Shown here: one piece after another, positions 1 to 8,982 of the stretch
Numbering within the stretch: position 1 is the stretch's first letter
Layout: every line of letters starts with the position of its first letter
DNA from: an uncultured Bacteroides sp.
GTDB lineage: Bacteria > Bacteroidota > Bacteroidia > Bacteroidales > Bacteroidaceae
Direction: 5' to 3'
NCBI RefSeq assembly: GCF_937912035.1
Contig: NZ_CALDPF010000022.1
Span: forward strand, 62,001 to 126,000
Length of the DNA stretch: 64,000 bases
Notes under the pieces: generated by a model
Seen by the model: only the letters and a program-made list of their open reading frames with translations
Told to the model about the DNA's origin: nothing
Databases searched by the model: none
Translations under genes and position numbers: made by a program

Positions 1-859
1 CAACCATGATGTAGGTTTTATGATTAATTGCAGTTATGGCAACGGTTATCGCCTTACCGGAAACAAAGTATATGAAAATACAATGATTCAGGCTGCAAAG
101 TCTCTTTCCACACGTTATAAACCAAATGTTGGATTAATCCGTTCATGGGATTTTAACAAAAAAATATGGCAATATCCTGTCATAATAGACAATATGATGA
201 ACCTTGAACTACTTATGAAAGTAGGTAAAATGGTCAATGATTCTACTTATATAAATATAGCTTTATCCCATGCAGATAATACTATGAAAAATCATTTCCG
301 CCCGGACTACAGCTGTTATCATGTCGTTTCATACGACACAATCACTGGTCAGCCACATATAAAACAAACTCATCAAGGATATGCTGATGACTCATCATGG
401 GCACGTGGACAAGCTTGGGCAATTTATGGATATACTATGATGTATAAAGAATCTGGTAAAAAAGATTACCTTATCCAAGCAAACAATATTGCAAAATATC
501 TTATGAGGCATCCAAAAATGCCGGCAGATAAGGTTCCATATTGGGATTTTGACTGTCCTGATATTCCTAATACTCCTCGTGACGCTTCTGCCGCAGCAAT
601 AATGGCTTCCGCACTTATTGACTTAAGCCAATTGAACCACGATGATTTTGGCAATAAATGTCTCGCTTATGCAGAAGATCAGATACGTTCTCTGACTTCC
701 CCCGAATATCTTGCAGAAAAAGGAACTAACTGTAATTTTATATTGAAACATAGTACTGGACATAAACCTGGGAATAGTGAAGTTGATGTACCATTGAGTT
801 ACGCCGACTATTACTATGTTGAAGCTCTTATGCGTTTAAAGAATTTATATAACAAATAA
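1..859 (+). CDS. GH88 unsaturated glucuronyl hydrolase, 5' partial
   Basis: The reading frame is open from base 2, so the gene starts upstream of the window; the ATG at 20 is an internal Met inside the conserved HDVGF-M-INCSYGNGYRLTG stretch. The family hydrolyses the 4,5-unsaturated uronate left at the non-reducing end by polysaccharide lyases. Both family aspartates are visible, in HDVGF at the window edge and in IIDNMMNLELL, as are the SWARGQAWAIYGY core and the C-terminal DVPLSYADYYYVEAL. It is clearly paralogous to the GH88 gene at 41014-42249, which shows that roughly 110 N-terminal residues lie outside the window. The DUF2264 gene follows 17 bp later on the same strand, so this is the end of a separate lyase-dependent glycan operon. 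Assignment to GH88 rather than GH105 rests on similarity to that full-length paralogue. Confidence 0.9.
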   Translation, partial: NHDVGFMINCSYGNGYRLTGNKVYENTMIQAAKSLSTRYKPNVGLIRSWDFNKKIWQYPVIIDNMMNLELLMKVGKMVNDSTYINIALSHADNTMKNHFRPDYSCYHVVSYDTITGQPHIKQTHQGYADDSSWARGQAWAIYGYTMMYKESGKKDYLIQANNIAKYLMRHPKMPADKVPYWDFDCPDIPNTPRDASAAAIMASALIDLSQLNHDDFGNKCLAYAEDQIRSLTSPEYLAEKGTNCNFILKHSTGHKPGNSEVDVPLSYADYYYVEALMRLKNLYNK

Positions 860-876
860 TTTAAAGAAAATATATC

Positions 877-2103
877 ATGAAACACTACTTTCTATTAATA
901 GTATTCATTTCACTTTTTGCATCCTGCACCAATACCGAGAAAAAAATTCCTTCAGGTGCAGAAGACAGAGAAGTATGGATAAACACACTGACAAAGATTG
1001 CAGACCCTGTACTAACAAATCTGGCCAATAACACTCTTAAGAAAAACATGCCGCAAGAATCTCTTGACAAAAAAAGAGTTACTGTATATTCACATCTTGA
1101 AGCTGTAGGCAGAACAATATGCGGAATCGCACCATGGCTTGAACTAGGAGAGGATGAAACAGAAGAAGGAAAACTTCGCGGCAAATATATTGAACTCACA
1201 TTAAAAGGACTGTCTAATGCCGTAAACCCTTCAGCACCGGATTATCTTGATTTCGGAACACCCTCTCAACCACTTGTAGATGCAGCATTCCTGGCACAAG
1301 GTCTTTTGCGTGCTCCCAACCAACTTTGGGGAAGATTTGATGATGTAACTAAAGAACGGATGATTACTGAATTAAAACGTTCTCGTGGAATAAAACCAGG
1401 AAATAACAACTGGTTGCTGTTTGCTTCGATCGTTGAAGCTGCATTATTGGAATTCACTGGTGAATGTGACATGGAAAGACTGACATACGGTGTTAATATG
1501 TTCCGTGACAATTGGTATAAAGGCGATGGAGTATATGGTGACGGTCCTCAATATCATGCAGATTACTATAACAGTTTCGTCATTCATCCTATGTTGACAG
1601 ATGTTCTGAAGATTATGAAAAAACATAATATAGAAGGAGCGGCAGAATTTTTACCTGTACAACAAAAACGTTTTGTCAGATACGCAGAACAGCAGGAACG
1701 CATGATCTCCCCCGAAGGCGCTTATCCGGTTTTAGGACGTTCAATAGCATATCGTGTCGGTGCATTCCACGCCTTGTCAAATGTTGCTCTGGATCACCAG
1801 CTTCCAAAAATTGTTTCTCCTGCTCAGGTCAGATGTGCATTAACAGCTGTTATTTCACGTCAGTTTTCTGCCCCAAATACATTCGATGAGAATGGTTGGT
1901 TACGTGTAGGTTTTGCCGGAAGTCAGCTAAACATTTCAGAAAGATATATAAATACAGGAAGCGTATATTTGTGCACATTTGGTTTTGTAGCGTTAGGTCT
2001 ACCTCCTACAGATCCTTTCTGGAGTGATCCTTTTACTCCATGGACAGGACTTAAAGCATGGAATGGAGAAGATGTGAAAGCAGACCATGCCATCAGAAAT
2101 TGA
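877..2103 (+). CDS. DUF2264 family lipoprotein, probable glycan-degrading enzyme
   Basis: This is a 408-residue protein with a lipoprotein signal ending at Cys17 (FASC), so it is expected on a periplasmic or surface membrane face. The rest matches the DUF2264 family: the HLEAVGRTICGIAPWLELG region near residues 68-87, the NNWLLFASIVEAALLEFTGE region and the DGPQYHADYYNSFVIHPM block. DUF2264 is predicted to be an alpha/alpha-toroid, like many lyases and uronate hydrolases. Some members have, to my recollection, been placed with beta-glucuronidases (GH154), but I cannot confirm that for this protein. It sits between GH88 and an SGNH esterase with spacings of 17 and 18 bp, so it most likely processes the same uronate-containing oligosaccharides. 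No truncation is seen. Confidence 0.8.
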   Translation: MKHYFLLIVFISLFASCTNTEKKIPSGAEDREVWINTLTKIADPVLTNLANNTLKKNMPQESLDKKRVTVYSHLEAVGRTICGIAPWLELGEDETEEGKLRGKYIELTLKGLSNAVNPSAPDYLDFGTPSQPLVDAAFLAQGLLRAPNQLWGRFDDVTKERMITELKRSRGIKPGNNNWLLFASIVEAALLEFTGECDMERLTYGVNMFRDNWYKGDGVYGDGPQYHADYYNSFVIHPMLTDVLKIMKKHNIEGAAEFLPVQQKRFVRYAEQQERMISPEGAYPVLGRSIAYRVGAFHALSNVALDHQLPKIVSPAQVRCALTAVISRQFSAPNTFDENGWLRVGFAGSQLNISERYINTGSVYLCTFGFVALGLPPTDPFWSDPFTPWTGLKAWNGEDVKADHAIRN

Positions 2104-2121
2104 TTTGCAATAATTATTAAT

Positions 2122-3267
2122 ATGAAAAAGACATTTAATTTTCTGATAATATTACTTCTGACTTTAGGTTATCTGAATGGACTTAATGCACAGACAACAG
2201 TCTGGTATAATCCGGCTGATGAATCTGTTTTTCCATTACAGGGACGATGTTTCAGTAATGAAATCGGAAAAGTTTATCACCGGTTGCCTGATAGAGCCCA
2301 GACTATGGTAAGAAAACCTGTATGGAATCTTTCTAAGAACTGTGCTGGAATGTATATTAAGTTCTGCACTAATGCCTCATCTATACAAGTCAGATATCAG
2401 GTAACCGGAGGTTTCGCCATGCCACACATGCCTTCTACAGGTGTAAGTGGCGTGGATTTATATATGCAAGAAGGTAATGGGAAGCAATATTGGTGTGCCG
2501 CAAGATATCATTTTGGCGATACAGTGCGTTATACCTATAAAGATCTGGTTTATAGGAATTCACCGGCCAATGGCGCTGAATTCACTTTATTCCTACCTCT
2601 TTATAATGGTGTAAAATCTTTACAGATAGGTATTCCGGACAACAGTTATTTTAAGTTCGTGGAACCGGACAAGAAAAAACCTGTGATAGTATATGGCACT
2701 TCAATCGCACAGGGAGCTTGCGCTTCCAGACCTGGTATGGCATGGACCAATATAGTCCAACGCAAACTGGATATGCCAATAGTCAATCTCGGATTTTCAG
2801 GAAACGGCTTTTTGGATGAAGAAATGTTCGAATTATTGTCAGAAGCGGATGCCTCTTTATTCATTATAGACTGTATGCCCAATATGACCGATGAACGTGT
2901 AGCATGGATTAGCCCACGTTTAAAGAAAGGATTGAAAATCCTAAGATCAAAGACTGATGCTCCTATTTTACTTGTCGAACATGATGGTTACATGGGTTAT
3001 CAGGTTTCTGATAAAAGACATGAATGGTTTGATGTAACAAACAGAGAATTGCGTAAGGTATATGAAGAAACGAAGAACAACATTGAGAATCTTCATTATA
3101 TGACATTCGAAGAATTGGGACTAAGTATGGATAGCCAGGTAGACGGAGTACATGCCACTGATTTAGGAATGAAAGAATATGCAGACGCATATCTTGAAAA
3201 AATCTGTTCAATACTTATCGACTCATTCTCGTCTGAAAAAAACGCCAGTCTCCATTCACAACAATGA
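2122..3267 (+). CDS. SGNH/GDSL hydrolase with N-terminal GxDLY domain, probable carbohydrate esterase
   Basis: A cleavable signal peptide ends near residue 23 (GLNAQT). Residues about 25-180 form a beta-rich domain with the GVDLY motif at 110-114, the hallmark of the GxDLY domain. Residues about 185-365 are an SGNH hydrolase. The catalytic Ser194 lies in YGTSIAQG, the oxyanion block is GFSGNG (224-229), block III is D250-CMPN, and the Asp-His pair is D341/H344 in DGVHATDLG. Proteins of this architecture in Bacteroidota PULs are presumed deacetylases of polysaccharide fragments; the acyl group here is not known. It is the last gene of the + strand operon and is followed by a strong hairpin terminator. 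Confidence 0.88.
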   Translation: MKKTFNFLIILLLTLGYLNGLNAQTTVWYNPADESVFPLQGRCFSNEIGKVYHRLPDRAQTMVRKPVWNLSKNCAGMYIKFCTNASSIQVRYQVTGGFAMPHMPSTGVSGVDLYMQEGNGKQYWCAARYHFGDTVRYTYKDLVYRNSPANGAEFTLFLPLYNGVKSLQIGIPDNSYFKFVEPDKKKPVIVYGTSIAQGACASRPGMAWTNIVQRKLDMPIVNLGFSGNGFLDEEMFELLSEADASLFIIDCMPNMTDERVAWISPRLKKGLKILRSKTDAPILLVEHDGYMGYQVSDKRHEWFDVTNRELRKVYEETKNNIENLHYMTFEELGLSMDSQVDGVHATDLGMKEYADAYLEKICSILIDSFSSEKNASLHSQQ

Positions 3268-3342
3268 ATGATTAAAAACTGATTTCATTTCAGGAAGCTG
3301 CAAGACAATATTGTCAGCAATTTAAATTATCCAGATGTAAAT

Positions 3343-3392
3343 AAAAGATTGTTCTCCATTATTGAAAACAAAAAGGAGAACAATCTTTTTTT
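3343..3392 (+). terminator. Intrinsic terminator after the SGNH esterase
   Basis: A perfect 15-bp stem pairs 3343-3357 (AAAAGATTGTTCTCC) with 3375-3389, with a 17-nt loop and a T-run to 3392. It separates the GH88-DUF2264-SGNH operon from the ABC transporter operon. Confidence 0.93.
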
Positions 3393-3447
3393 ATATACTT
3401 ATAGCAATACTTAATATGTAATTTTTGTTAAACACCTGTTTATGGTA

Positions 3448-3477
3448 TTGCATATTCAAGAAAAAGGAATACATTTG
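3448..3477 (+). promoter_or_regulatory. Bacteroides-type promoter for the ABC/GntR operon
   Basis: A -33 TTG at 3448-3450 lies 19 bp before a perfect -7 element TACATTTG at 3470-3477 (consensus TAnnTTTG). The first gene starts at 3516, giving a short leader of about 30 nt. Confidence 0.8.
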
Positions 3478-3478
3478 C

Positions 3479-3502
3479 AGTGCACTAATCAACTAATACA
3501 CT
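3479..3502 (+). promoter_or_regulatory. Candidate GntR (YtrA-type) operator over the transcription start
   Basis: An imperfect dyad has the half-sites AGTGCACTA (3479-3487) and TAATACACT (3494-3502), matching at 7 of 9 positions across a 6-bp spacer. It begins one base after the -7 element, where a bound repressor would block initiation. The operon encodes a YtrA-type GntR regulator, a subfamily known to use AGTGTA-like inverted repeats and to autoregulate. Binding itself is inferred. Confidence 0.6.
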
Positions 3503-3515
3503 AAAACAAATAATT

Positions 3516-4364
3516 ATGGACACAACAATGATTAAAGCCGAACATCTCACCTTCGGATACGGGAAAAACAAACAGGTGTTCAATGATTTCAATCTTGAAA
3601 TAGAAAAAGGGAATATAGTAGGCCTGTTGGGAAAGAACGGGACAGGAAAATCTACTCTGCTGTATATCATTTGCGGATTGCTAAAACCTTCTCACGGAAA
3701 TGTAACTATAAAAGGTATAGATATCAGAAAACGTCTTCCACAGACTCTGTCGGACATTTATCTGGTTCCTGAAGAATTCGACCTGCCAAACCTGTCGATG
3801 AAACAGTTCGTAAAACTGAACAGCGGTTTCTATCCTAATTTCAGCAACGAGACACTGAGCACTTGCCTCAATGATTTCGATCTCGGAATGGATATCAACC
3901 TCGGAGAACTTTCTATGGGACAAAAGAAGAAAGCGTATATGTGCTTTGCTCTTGCTACAAACACCTCTCTCCTACTCATGGACGAACCTACAAACGGGCT
4001 CGACATACCGTCGAAAAGCCAGTTCAGAAAAGTCATAGCATCGGGAATGACTGATGAGAAGACTATCATAATCTCCACACATCAGGTAAGGGATATAGAC
4101 AGGTTGCTGGATCACATAACAATAATAGATGGTACCGAAGTCTTACTTAACAAATCGGTAAAGGAGATTTCAGACAGGCTATATTTCTGCGAACAAAGCA
4201 TGAACGAACCTACCGACGGAGCATTATTCATACAACCATCTGTTCAAGGTAACAGCATTATAATGGAAAACAGATTCGAAGAGGAAAGTCCTATGAATCT
4301 GGAAGTTCTTTTCAATGCCATACTGGCAGACAGAAACAAAATTCAGGAAGTATTCAACAAATAA
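3516..4364 (+). CDS. ABC transporter ATP-binding protein
   Basis: This 282-residue nucleotide-binding subunit powers an ABC-2 type exporter or sensor pump. Walker A is GKNGTGKST at residues 39-47, the signature is LSMGQ at 132-136, Walker B ends in D156-E157 (LLLMDEPTNGLD) and the switch histidine is H189 in ISTHQ. The Q-loop position reads VPEE instead of carrying Gln, as in many drug or bacteriocin ABC-2 ATPases. The C-terminal 80 residues form an extension after the NBD. The permease follows 16 bp later and a GntR regulator closes the trio, an arrangement like ytrAB of Firmicutes. The transported substrate is unknown; a response to cell-envelope stress is plausible. Confidence 0.93.
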   Translation: MDTTMIKAEHLTFGYGKNKQVFNDFNLEIEKGNIVGLLGKNGTGKSTLLYIICGLLKPSHGNVTIKGIDIRKRLPQTLSDIYLVPEEFDLPNLSMKQFVKLNSGFYPNFSNETLSTCLNDFDLGMDINLGELSMGQKKKAYMCFALATNTSLLLMDEPTNGLDIPSKSQFRKVIASGMTDEKTIIISTHQVRDIDRLLDHITIIDGTEVLLNKSVKEISDRLYFCEQSMNEPTDGALFIQPSVQGNSIIMENRFEEESPMNLEVLFNAILADRNKIQEVFNK

Positions 4365-4380
4365 GTAAGGAGGAACGGTT

Positions 4381-5235
4381 ATGATAGCAAATATGAATTT
4401 CAGTTTTACAAGACTCATGGCGGTAATGAAACGCGACATGATGGAAAATTGGAGAACAAACATGTACAGGCTTATAGGAGTATATACAGGTGCGGCTATG
4501 GCTTTCCTGTTCGGAATGTACGGCGTATTGTCCGGCAATCGTAGAGAAACAGGAGAAATACAATACGAAAGTTTCTGCAATACATTCCATTCAATATTGA
4601 CATTCGTTATTTTCTTCTATCTCATGATATGTGCCTCAAGAATAATGGAAGTAATGAATACAAAGAACAAGCGTATCTCGTATATGATGCTTCCGGCAAC
4701 AATCGGAGAAAAATTCATCAGCAGAGTAATATATGTATGTATCACTTCTATGGTTATATTTTTTGTAGGACTGTTTTTTGCAGAACTGACAAGACTAGCT
4801 CTTCTGCCGCTGTTCGATGCACCGGAAGAATTTCACCGTTTCTGCCTGTTTGATATAATGTCTGTTTCTTTTTATGACACAATACATATCAATCCTGAAG
4901 TATACGGAACATCATCAACATTCATATCTTACCTGTTTTTAATCTCAAACGGTTTATGGGGACACTCCATTTACATATTGGGAGGTACATACTTCAGGAA
5001 ACATCCTTTCATAAAAACTTGGGGAATAATGATATTACTGTTTGTCATTATTGCATACATATTCGGAAGGATGGTTGCCAAAGAATTATTTTCATATTTT
5101 GACCCTACTGATGTTGATTTATGGAATGTGAATATTATAAGCATTGTCTTCCTTGTTCTCACAGTTATTAACTGGACTCTGAGTTATCATTTGTTTAGAA
5201 ATTCACAAATCACCGATAGAAAACTGTTCACATGA
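4381..5235 (+). CDS. ABC transporter permease
   Basis: This is a 284-residue membrane protein with about six hydrophobic segments, for example near residues 33-50, 66-85, 113-135, 180-200, 213-235 and 250-270. It has no nucleotide-binding motif, so it is the membrane partner of the ATPase encoded just upstream. The N-terminal region carries basic residues before the first segment (KRDMMENWRTNMYR), the usual cytoplasmic lead-in of ABC-2 permeases. Its stop overlaps the start of the GntR gene (ATGA), so the two are translationally coupled. The substrate cannot be inferred. Confidence 0.85.
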   Translation: MIANMNFSFTRLMAVMKRDMMENWRTNMYRLIGVYTGAAMAFLFGMYGVLSGNRRETGEIQYESFCNTFHSILTFVIFFYLMICASRIMEVMNTKNKRISYMMLPATIGEKFISRVIYVCITSMVIFFVGLFFAELTRLALLPLFDAPEEFHRFCLFDIMSVSFYDTIHINPEVYGTSSTFISYLFLISNGLWGHSIYILGGTYFRKHPFIKTWGIMILLFVIIAYIFGRMVAKELFSYFDPTDVDLWNVNIISIVFLVLTVINWTLSYHLFRNSQITDRKLFT

Positions 5236-5603
5236 TGAAATTTAAAGAATCGAAATCAATATATTTGCAGATAGCAGACAGAATTATGGACGAAATTCTT
5301 CATGACACATACAAGGAGGAAGAACGAATACCGTCTGTAAGGGAGTATGCCGCAATGGTGGAAGTAAACGCGAATACAATGATGCGTACTTACGACTATC
5401 TTCAGGGAATGGAAATTATATATAATAAAAGAGGTATAGGATATTTCGTAGGCGAAGGAGCAAAGGATAAAATTCTCACGTTCAGAAAAGAGATCTTCTT
5501 GAACGAAGAACTTCCGGAAATGTTCCGCACAATGAAGATTCTTGGTATATCAGGACCGGAAATATCAGCTCTCTACAAACAATTCCTGAAAGACAACAAA
5601 TAA
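5232..5603 (+). CDS. GntR family transcriptional regulator, YtrA type
   Basis: This is a 123-residue protein with an N-terminal winged helix (residues about 1-75). The typical GntR elements are present: SIYLQIADRIMDEI, IPSVREYAAMVEVNANTMMR as recognition region, and the wing GIGYFV. The C-terminal part is only about 45 residues and helical, which is the size of the YtrA subfamily and too short for a FadR or UTRA ligand domain. It overlaps the permease gene by 4 bp. It is likely a repressor of its own operon through the dyad at 3479-3502; the inducer is unknown. A second ATG at 5235 is also possible. Confidence 0.92.
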   Translation: MMKFKESKSIYLQIADRIMDEILHDTYKEEERIPSVREYAAMVEVNANTMMRTYDYLQGMEIIYNKRGIGYFVGEGAKDKILTFRKEIFLNEELPEMFRTMKILGISGPEISALYKQFLKDNK

Positions 5604-5646
5604 AGAAAGCCACAAACTAATATCATAATTTAAATCAAAGGAAACC

Positions 5647-6360
5647 ATGAAACTAAAGAATTTTCTTTCAATACTTACAATCAGTGCCGTAACTTCCTTT
5701 ACAGCCACATCTTGCATGATAAGTACTGCAACAAGCAAAAATGAGGCTACTTCCATATATGATGTGAATACCTCATATAAATCATTAAGCGTGAGAAGTG
5801 CAATAAAAGTGGACTACAGACACGACATTGACAAAATTCAGATTATTGCCGACTCTTCAATTCTTCCCAAAATAAAGGTAGTTCACGATGAAGACGGCAT
5901 TGAGATTTACGCTTCAAGCTTTAAAAGTCCTTTCAAGGTTACCGCATTGGTTCCGGCAAGCAAGGAACTGGAAGACATCGAAATTTCAGGCGCTTCTTCA
6001 TTCAGTTCGGATGAAGAGATTAAGGCGGAAGAACTTGATATTGAAGTGTCCGGAGCATCGAAGTTTGAAGCAAATATCAACTGTCAGTCGCTGAAAGTCA
6101 GTGTCAACGGAGCATCATCTGCAAGTATAGGAGGTAAAGCCGTGAATGCTGAAATCAATGTAAGCGGAGCATCGAAATTATCATCAGAAAATCTGAACAC
6201 CGATTATGCAGATGTAGATATAAGCGGTGCCAGTAAGGCTGAAATAATATGCAACAAAAATATCACAGGAGATGTGTCCGGAGCATCGAAATTATCATTC
6301 GGAGGCACAGCCAAATCTGACGTGTCAACAAGTGGAGCTTCAAAAGTATCAAGAAAATAA
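5647..6360 (+). CDS. DUF2807 (head GIN domain) lipoprotein with SGASK repeats
   Basis: A lipoprotein signal ends at Cys23 (TATSC). The remaining sequence is the DUF2807 / putative auto-transporter adhesin head GIN domain, a right-handed beta-helix-like fold. From about residue 115 the motif (I/V)SGAS(K/S) recurs seven times at rung-like spacing, ending in SGASKVSRK. Members are common next to small regulator/ABC modules in Bacteroidota, but a molecular function is not established. It lies 43 bp after the GntR gene and 18 bp before an outer-membrane barrel gene, with no terminator between, so it belongs to the same operon and probably acts at the cell envelope. Confidence 0.88.
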   Translation: MKLKNFLSILTISAVTSFTATSCMISTATSKNEATSIYDVNTSYKSLSVRSAIKVDYRHDIDKIQIIADSSILPKIKVVHDEDGIEIYASSFKSPFKVTALVPASKELEDIEISGASSFSSDEEIKAEELDIEVSGASKFEANINCQSLKVSVNGASSASIGGKAVNAEINVSGASKLSSENLNTDYADVDISGASKAEIICNKNITGDVSGASKLSFGGTAKSDVSTSGASKVSRK

Positions 6361-6378
6361 ATTCAAAATCGAACAAAA

Positions 6379-8862
6379 ATGTCATCTAATGTTTTAAGAG
6401 GATTAATATGTTTCCTCGTATGCCTTACTACAGCTACAGTGTTTGCACAAAAGCAGGGCGGTATATATTCAGTGAAAGGAACTTTAGTTGACTCACTTCT
6501 TAACGAAAGCGAGCCATACGCAACAGTAAGAATATCAAGTGCGGCAAATCCTGACGAAAAAGTAAAACTTTCTGTCACCGACGAAAAAGGACGTTTCAAC
6601 GAGAAACTGTCCGAGCCGGGCGACTACGTTATAACTCTCTCATCGGTAGGAAAGAATACCGTAAAAAGAAACTTTACATTAAGTACAAGCAAGAAATCTG
6701 TTGACCTCGGAACTATTTTTACTTCCGAGGCAACGGAAATGCTTAAAGGTGTAGAAGTGGTGGCACAGAAACCTCTAGTGAAAGCAGAAATAGACAAGAT
6801 TACCTACAGCATGGAGGACGACCCAGACTCAAAGACAAACACCACACTGGAAATGCTCAAGAAAGTACCTCTCGTGACTGTAGATGGGGAGGACAATATA
6901 CAGGTGAACGGTTCAAGCAGCTTCAAAGTACACGTAAACGGAAAGCCCAACACTCTGATGAGCAATAATCCGAAAGAGGTGTTGAGAAGTCTGCCCGCCA
7001 GCAGCATCAAATCGATAGAAGTAATAACAGAACCGGGAGCAAAATACGATGCGGAAGGTATCGGAGGTATTCTGAACATTATCACTACAGACACCAAGAT
7101 GCAGGGATATAATGTCACACTTGGCGGAAGGGCAAGCAATCAAGGCTTTTCCGGATATGCATACGGTACTGTTCAGGTAGGTAAATTTACCGTATCCGGC
7201 AATTATTCGTACAACTACAACACACAGCCACGCAGTTATTTCAGTTCCGGACGTGAGGACTACACTTCGGACACAAACAAGTATCTTAACAGCGAAGGTT
7301 CTTCGAAAAGCAACGGAAATTTCCAGTTCGGCAATCTGGAAGGAAGTTATGAGATTGACACGCTGAACCTCATTACATTCTCTGCCAATATGTTCGGAGG
7401 AAACTTCAAGACAAACAGCAATTCAGAGAACCGTATGCTGAACAATATGGAAGAGTTGACATACCGATACAATACATTGAACAAATCCACAAGCGGCTTC
7501 GGTAATGTAGGTATCAATTTCGACTATCAGCATTCCTTCAAGACAAAAGGCGAGTATCTTACTGTTTCGTATAAATACAACGATTCTCCAAACAACAGTG
7601 AATCTACTACGGAATATATCGATATTGTAGATGTTCCTTTCTCGCTGAAAAATCAGTATTTTGACAATGATGCACATACATCTGAGCATACAGGACAGGT
7701 AGACTATGTAAATCCTATAAACGACAAACATTATATCGATGCCGGTATGAAATATATCTATCGTCTGAATGCGAGCGACAGTAAATACTTCATCCAGCAA
7801 GACGACGGTTCGATGCTTCAGGACAGCAAAATGTCAAGCATATTCGACCAGGGACAGAGCATCCTTGCAACATACGCCGACTATCAGCTGAAGCTAAAGA
7901 AGTTCGGTTTCAAAGCAGGTGTACGATACGAGCATACTTTCATGGATGTGAAATACGCACTCCAGCCGGAACGTAACTTCAATGCCGGTTTCGACGATGT
8001 TGTTCCTACCGTGAACATGTCGTATATGCTTGGCACAACATCCACACTGAAAGCCAACTACAATATGCGTATCAATCGTCCCGGTATATGGTATCTTAAC
8101 CCTTTCCGCGACGAAAGTAACCCTACATCAGTGAGCTACGGTAATCCTGAACTGGAAACAGAAAAGGCGCATATCGTAGGACTGACATATAGTTCATTTT
8201 CTGCAAAGTTCAATATAAACGCAAACCTTAACTATACGTTCACAAACAACGGTATAGAGAGATATTCTTTCATGAACAACAGTATAATGGAAAATACATA
8301 TATGAATGCCGGAAAGAAACAGATTACGAGGCTGTCATTGTGGATGAACTGGAACCCGGGAAACAAGACCAGAATATCAATCAACGCATCAGGCTCTTAT
8401 TCTGACTATAGCAGCGATTTGCTTGATACTAAAAATTCCGGTTTCAACGGCAACATGTTCGGAAACATACAGCAAACTCTTCCTTGGGATCTGCAACTCA
8501 GCGTTTACGGAGGTGGAAGTACTCCATATATAACTTTACAGGGTAAAGGCTCGTCATATTATTACTACGGTCTGGGACTGTCACGTTCATTCCTGAAAGA
8601 AAAGAGACTGAGCGTTTCACTGTCAGCCAACAATATCTTCAACAAATACAATACATACGAAAACAATACTGTTACGGACACCTTCCGCTCTTGGAGCAAA
8701 AACAAATACTATAATCTCGGCTATTCACTAAGCATAAGCTGGAGATTCGGTGAGCTGAAAACTCAGGTTAAGAAAACAAGCCGAAGCATAAACAACGATG
8801 ATGTAAAATCAGGAGGAGGTAGCGGTTCCGGCTCTTCTGGCGGAGGACAGGGAGGAATGTAA
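6379..8862 (+). CDS. TonB-dependent receptor-like outer-membrane beta-barrel protein
   Basis: The 827-residue protein has a signal peptide ending near residue 23 (VFAQ), a carboxypeptidase-regulatory-like beta domain (about 30-110), a plug-like region (about 125-240, with VNGKPN and a GAKYDAEGIGGILNI segment) and a C-terminal barrel. The PGIWYLNPFRDESNPTSVSY stretch is typical of the outer-membrane beta-barrel family 3 group. It is not a SusC: the length is short and no SusD follows. The tail is a low-complexity Gly/Ser run. It is the last gene of the ABC/GntR operon and is followed by a hairpin terminator. The ligand is unknown; a link to envelope homeostasis is inference. Confidence 0.87.
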   Translation: MSSNVLRGLICFLVCLTTATVFAQKQGGIYSVKGTLVDSLLNESEPYATVRISSAANPDEKVKLSVTDEKGRFNEKLSEPGDYVITLSSVGKNTVKRNFTLSTSKKSVDLGTIFTSEATEMLKGVEVVAQKPLVKAEIDKITYSMEDDPDSKTNTTLEMLKKVPLVTVDGEDNIQVNGSSSFKVHVNGKPNTLMSNNPKEVLRSLPASSIKSIEVITEPGAKYDAEGIGGILNIITTDTKMQGYNVTLGGRASNQGFSGYAYGTVQVGKFTVSGNYSYNYNTQPRSYFSSGREDYTSDTNKYLNSEGSSKSNGNFQFGNLEGSYEIDTLNLITFSANMFGGNFKTNSNSENRMLNNMEELTYRYNTLNKSTSGFGNVGINFDYQHSFKTKGEYLTVSYKYNDSPNNSESTTEYIDIVDVPFSLKNQYFDNDAHTSEHTGQVDYVNPINDKHYIDAGMKYIYRLNASDSKYFIQQDDGSMLQDSKMSSIFDQGQSILATYADYQLKLKKFGFKAGVRYEHTFMDVKYALQPERNFNAGFDDVVPTVNMSYMLGTTSTLKANYNMRINRPGIWYLNPFRDESNPTSVSYGNPELETEKAHIVGLTYSSFSAKFNINANLNYTFTNNGIERYSFMNNSIMENTYMNAGKKQITRLSLWMNWNPGNKTRISINASGSYSDYSSDLLDTKNSGFNGNMFGNIQQTLPWDLQLSVYGGGSTPYITLQGKGSSYYYYGLGLSRSFLKEKRLSVSLSANNIFNKYNTYENNTVTDTFRSWSKNKYYNLGYSLSISWRFGELKTQVKKTSRSINNDDVKSGGGSGSGSSGGGQGGM

Positions 8863-8904
8863 TAAAGACTATATTAAAGACTACGGTTAACTTTTAAACA
8901 TAAC

Positions 8905-8936
8905 AAAGCCTCGGTTAAAAGAATCGAGGCTTTATT
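8905..8936. terminator. Bidirectional terminator between convergent genes
   Basis: The 9-bp stem AAAGCCTCG (8905-8913) pairs with CGAGGCTTT (8925-8933) across an 11-nt loop, with A-rich and T-rich flanks. It lies between the barrel gene (+) and the AAA ATPase gene (-). Confidence 0.8.
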
Positions 8937-8982
8937 ATAAGTTCCTCCACGATACCCATCTTTTTTTAAAACGGTTTCAGTG

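Noticed and set aside
6379..8862. SusC-like glycan importer
   Set aside because: It is about 200 residues shorter than SusC proteins, no SusD follows, and its barrel motifs are of the outer-membrane beta-barrel family 3 type.
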